In this document: one piece after another, positions 61,919 through 64,000 of the stretch
How positions within the stretch are numbered: the first letter of the stretch is position 1
How the letters are laid out: every line of letters starts with the position of its first letter
Program-made: the position numbers and the translations under genes
Notes under the pieces: generated by a model
Database searches by the model: none
What the model saw: the letters and a program-made list of their open reading frames with translations, nothing else
Told to the model about the DNA's origin: nothing
NCBI RefSeq assembly: GCF_000145235.1
Contig: NC_014391.1
Span: 124,001 to 188,000 of the forward strand
Direction of reading: 5' to 3'
Length of the DNA: 64,000 nucleotides
DNA from: Micromonospora aurantiaca ATCC 27029
GTDB lineage: Bacteria > Actinomycetota > Actinomycetes > Mycobacteriales > Micromonosporaceae

Positions 61919-63126
61919 TGCACCAGCACCCGGACGGCGTCGCGCACGTCGTCGGTCAGATGGATCGTGTGCGATAGGTCGCCGAACGGGGACGCGGCGA
62001 ACAGCGGCCGCAGCAGCGACTCCACCGGCAGCTCGGTGGTCCAGTACGTGCGGTCCAGGAAGACGTACGCCCCGCTCGCCCCGTCGGTGCCGTAGAACGT
62101 CTTGGTGGCCGCCTGGAACACCTCCTGCACGGTGCCGGCCTTGCCGGGCGCGAACACGATCCCGCCCCGGGCCAGCCGCAGGATCGTGTCCTCCCGGATG
62201 GCGTTGGAGAAGTACTTGGCGATCCGGCCCGCGAACAGGTTCGCCGGCTCGTGGCCGTACAGCCAGGTGGGGATGGCCAGCCCGCCGGAACGGGCCCACC
62301 CGGTGCCTGGCACCGACGGGCGGGGCGAGGGCAGCGACGGGCCGTCCGCGTACCGCTTGCGCACCGCCAGCGCCGCCGCCGTGTACCGGTCGTGGTCGGT
62401 GAAGTCCGGCGCGACGGCGAGCACGTCGATCGCGGCGGACAGCTCCTCGGCCGGCCAGGCCGCGAGGAACGCGCCGAGGTTCGCCGCCTCCATCACACCC
62501 GGACCGCCGCCGGTGACCACCAGGCGGTCGGCCCGTGCCAGCTCCCAGCCCAGCACGGCGGCCATCCGGTACGCGACGCTGCCGCGCGGCACCGCGTGCC
62601 CGCCCATCACACCCACCACCGACTGCGGCCCGTGCGCGGCCAGCCACGACCGGGTGGCGTCGGCCAGCGCGTTGTCCACGCCGTGGTCGTGCAGTCGCTG
62701 ACCGAGCGCCTCGCGTACGTCCGGCAGCGCGCCGCCGTGCTCCCGGAAGTGCGCGTACACCCGGGTGTCGTACATCCCGGCGAACCCGCCCTCGGCGAAC
62801 CCGGCGGCCAGCTCGTCGGCGGTGTAGAGGTGCGACGGCTGGGTCGGGTAGGGCAGCCCGGAGAACGGAGGGACGACGTTGGCGCCCCGGCGGACCAGGT
62901 CCGCGCCCACCTCGCGGCCGGCGAAGCGGCAGCCCACGAAGAGCGTGCCGGTGACGTCGACGTCGCGCAGGTCGGGAACCGGGTCGAGGTCGAGGCGCAG
63001 GCCCTGCACGGTCAGACCGGCCAGGGTTCCCCCGGCCAGCCGCTGCTCGAAAGCGGTGCGGGTCTCGATCTCGTTGACGTGGGGCGCGTGCGGCTCGATG
63101 ACGTCCGCGGGTGGTGGGGTCGGCAC
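61915..63126 (-). CDS. LOG family protein (Rossmann fold, long form)
   Basis: A 403-residue protein. The C-terminal part (about 165-400) is a LOG/TIGR00730 domain: VVGVMGGHAVPRGS, RLVVTGGGPGVMEAANLGAF and FAPGKAGTVQEVFQAATKTF, corresponding to the PGGxGTxxE phosphoribohydrolase motif with the second Gly replaced by Lys. The first 160 residues are an extra domain with LRDVDVTGTLFVGCRFAGRE. LOG enzymes release cytokinin-type bases from nucleotides; activity here is uncertain. GTG start after AGGATGG. Confidence 0.85.
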   Translation of the reverse strand: MPTPPPADVIEPHAPHVNEIETRTAFEQRLAGGTLAGLTVQGLRLDLDPVPDLRDVDVTGTLFVGCRFAGREVGADLVRRGANVVPPFSGLPYPTQPSHLYTADELAAGFAEGGFAGMYDTRVYAHFREHGGALPDVREALGQRLHDHGVDNALADATRSWLAAHGPQSVVGVMGGHAVPRGSVAYRMAAVLGWELARADRLVVTGGGPGVMEAANLGAFLAAWPAEELSAAIDVLAVAPDFTDHDRYTAAALAVRKRYADGPSLPSPRPSVPGTGWARSGGLAIPTWLYGHEPANLFAGRIAKYFSNAIREDTILRLARGGIVFAPGKAGTVQEVFQAATKTFYGTDGASGAYVFLDRTYWTTELPVESLLRPLFAASPFGDLSHTIHLTDDVRDAVRVLVQ

Positions 63127-63177
63127 CAGGCCATCCTGCCCCCGCGCGGCAAGTGCCGAAACCGGGGGCGAGAACGA

Positions 63178-63210
63178 CAGGAGCCCGGCGGGCACGCCGC
63201 CGGGCTCCTG
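63178..63210. terminator. Orphan terminator-like hairpin upstream of the LOG gene
   Basis: A perfect 14-bp stem (CAGGAGCCCGGCGG) with a 5-base loop in the divergent region between LOG and DUF3151 genes. No annotated gene ends here, so it may terminate an unrecognised short transcript or belong to the LOG leader. Confidence 0.6.
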
Positions 63211-63388
63211 CGTAACCGGGTCCTGGGGAGGCTCCGGATCTGTATTTGTAGTGCAAGAACCACGGCGGCGGCATGGGCCGCGGGTACGTGTGCTCCCGCC
63301 GCAGGCGTGACGAAACCCTCAGCCGTTCAGCCAACCGTACGGGCGAGGCCCCTCGCGTACCCGAGGGCGAAGCGGGTTGAATGGGGCG

Positions 63389-63817
63389 ATGCAGAACCTG
63401 TTGCCTGAGCCACCGGCCACCCTGCTCCCGGTCCACGAGGAGGCCGACGCCGCGCTGGCGGCGGCGGCCGAGCAGGGCACCGACGAGGCGTACGCCGAGG
63501 TCGCGGCCCGATTCCCGACCTACAGTGCGGCCTGGGCCGCGCTGGCCGGCCGCGCGCTCACCGCGGGTCAGGTCGTCACGGCGTACGCGTACGCCCGCAC
63601 CGGCTACCACCGGGGCCTGGACCAGCTGCGCCGCAGCGGCTGGAAGGGCCACGGTCCGGTGCCCTGGTCGCACAAACCCAACCGCGGCTTCCTCCGCTGC
63701 CTCTACGTGCTGTCCCGCGCGGCGGGGGAGATCGGCGAGGCGGACGAGGCGGCCCGGTGCGCCCAGTTCCTCCGCGACTGCGACCCGGCCGCCGGAGACG
63801 CGCTCTCCGGCGACTGA
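63389..63817 (+). CDS. DUF3151 family protein
   Basis: A 142-residue soluble helical protein: MQNLLPEPPATLLPVHEEAD, AYAEVAARFPTYSAAWAALA, TAYAYARTGYHRGLDQLRRS and WKGHGPVPWSHKPNRGFLRC. TPR-like helices with the conserved GxxxHGPVPW-HxxNRGFLR block are the DUF3151 signature. In actinobacteria it is regularly encoded near the class II aldolase gene, as here. Function unknown. Confidence 0.93.
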   Translation: MQNLLPEPPATLLPVHEEADAALAAAAEQGTDEAYAEVAARFPTYSAAWAALAGRALTAGQVVTAYAYARTGYHRGLDQLRRSGWKGHGPVPWSHKPNRGFLRCLYVLSRAAGEIGEADEAARCAQFLRDCDPAAGDALSGD

Positions 63818-63825
63818 CCACTGCC

Positions 63826-63861
63826 GCGACGGCCGGTCCCGACCCGGGTGCCGGCCGTCGC
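63826..63861. terminator. Bidirectional terminator between DUF3151 and the last gene
   Basis: 11-bp perfect stem GCGACGGCCGG with a 14-base loop between convergent genes. Confidence 0.75.
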
Positions 63862-63868
63862 GCCCGTC

Positions 63869-64000
63869 CTACAGCCCTTCCGCCACCGACGCGGCGATCT
63901 TCAGCCAGGCGTCCCGGGTGGCGGAGGAGAGCTGCCCGTACCGCAGCGGCTCGCCGGTGTCGATGAGCCGCTCGTACGGCGCCAGCAGCACCGCCCGGGT
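63869..64000 (-). CDS. C-terminal end of a probable MinD/ParA-type ATPase (partial)
   Basis: Only the last 43 codons are in the window, ending in TAG. The sequence TRAVLLAPYERLIDTGEPLR, YGQLSSATRDAWLKIAASVA, EGL resembles the C-terminal helix pair of actinobacterial MinD/ParA family P-loop ATPases (RTREAxLELAAxVADGF pattern). The nucleotide-binding motifs would lie beyond the right edge, so the call is tentative. Confidence 0.45.
   Translation of the reverse strand, partial: TRAVLLAPYERLIDTGEPLRYGQLSSATRDAWLKIAASVAEGL

Noticed and set aside
63250..63388. tRNA gene in the LOG-DUF3151 gap
   Set aside because: No T-loop GTTCRA or acceptor stem could be found on either strand.

Overview
The window is about 72-75% GC by eye, almost fully coding, with third-position G/C bias, many GTG starts and frequent 1-4 base ATGA/GTGA/TGATG gene overlaps. 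The gene set (F420-type LLM oxidoreductase, HspR with HAIR operators, DivIVA-domain protein, RlpA-like and LCP wall proteins, DUF3151 near fba, SigE-family sigma factor, dynamin-like pair) is actinobacterial. The AAGGAAGGGCCCC-type intergenic repeat points to Micromonosporaceae, most likely Micromonospora. No rRNA, tRNA, CRISPR array, transposase or prophage was recognised, so the window reads as chromosomal core and near-core.

Layout. 0-8.5 kb: a mixed series of small enzymes and regulators (RibD-C/DHFR-like, GNAT, VOC, LysR, NUDIX), a MerR-PP2C fusion, an LLM oxidoreductase, ASCH, phosphoribosyltransferase, an RlpA-like protein and a membrane SpoIIE phosphatase. 8.5-14 kb: a FadE5-type acyl-CoA dehydrogenase with twin operators, two DUF6458 membrane proteins, a divergent aldo/keto reductase-HxlR pair, a SixA-like phosphatase and a TrhA-type membrane protein. 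14-16.3 kb: the 5-oxoprolinase operon pxpBCA. 16.3-21.6 kb: an NHLRC2-like thioredoxin/NHL protein, a very long low-complexity LppU-like lipoprotein-type protein and a 45-residue gene. 21.8-25.4 kb: a 2-oxoacid dehydrogenase operon (E1alpha-E1beta-E2). 26.66-27.27 kb: five tandem 77-bp palindromes.

28.5-32.2 kb holds two adjacent dynamin-like GTPases, divergent from the HspR-controlled dnaK-grpE-dnaJ-hspR operon (32.4-36.8 kb). After a KhtTU-like K+/H+ antiporter and a small GntR/DivIVA group comes clpB (40.9-43.5 kb), which carries its own HAIR operator, so the two chaperone loci probably form one regulon. 43.7-51.2 kb is a run of envelope genes centred on DUF4178, DUF2617, DUF4247, DUF350 and a membrane-fused spermidine-synthase-like enzyme. 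It is the best candidate for an uncharacterised system here. 51.2-54.1 kb: SDR, an orotate phosphoribosyltransferase, ArsR, DedA. 54.2-58.2 kb: the Pnkp/Hen1 RNA-repair pair. 58.3-59.9 kb: an ECF sigma gene broken by a frameshift, coupled to an LCP-family protein. 60.2-64 kb: holin-like membrane protein, class II aldolase, a LOG-family protein, DUF3151 and the end of a probable MinD/ParA ATPase.

The most unusual signals are outside ordinary genes: the palindrome array, the REP-like elements whose first bases supply stop codons of neighbouring genes (in pxpA also the last codons), and a series of leaderless-looking promoters with a TANNNT box 6-8 nt before the start codon. All function calls are from recognition of sequence motifs; no database search was run.
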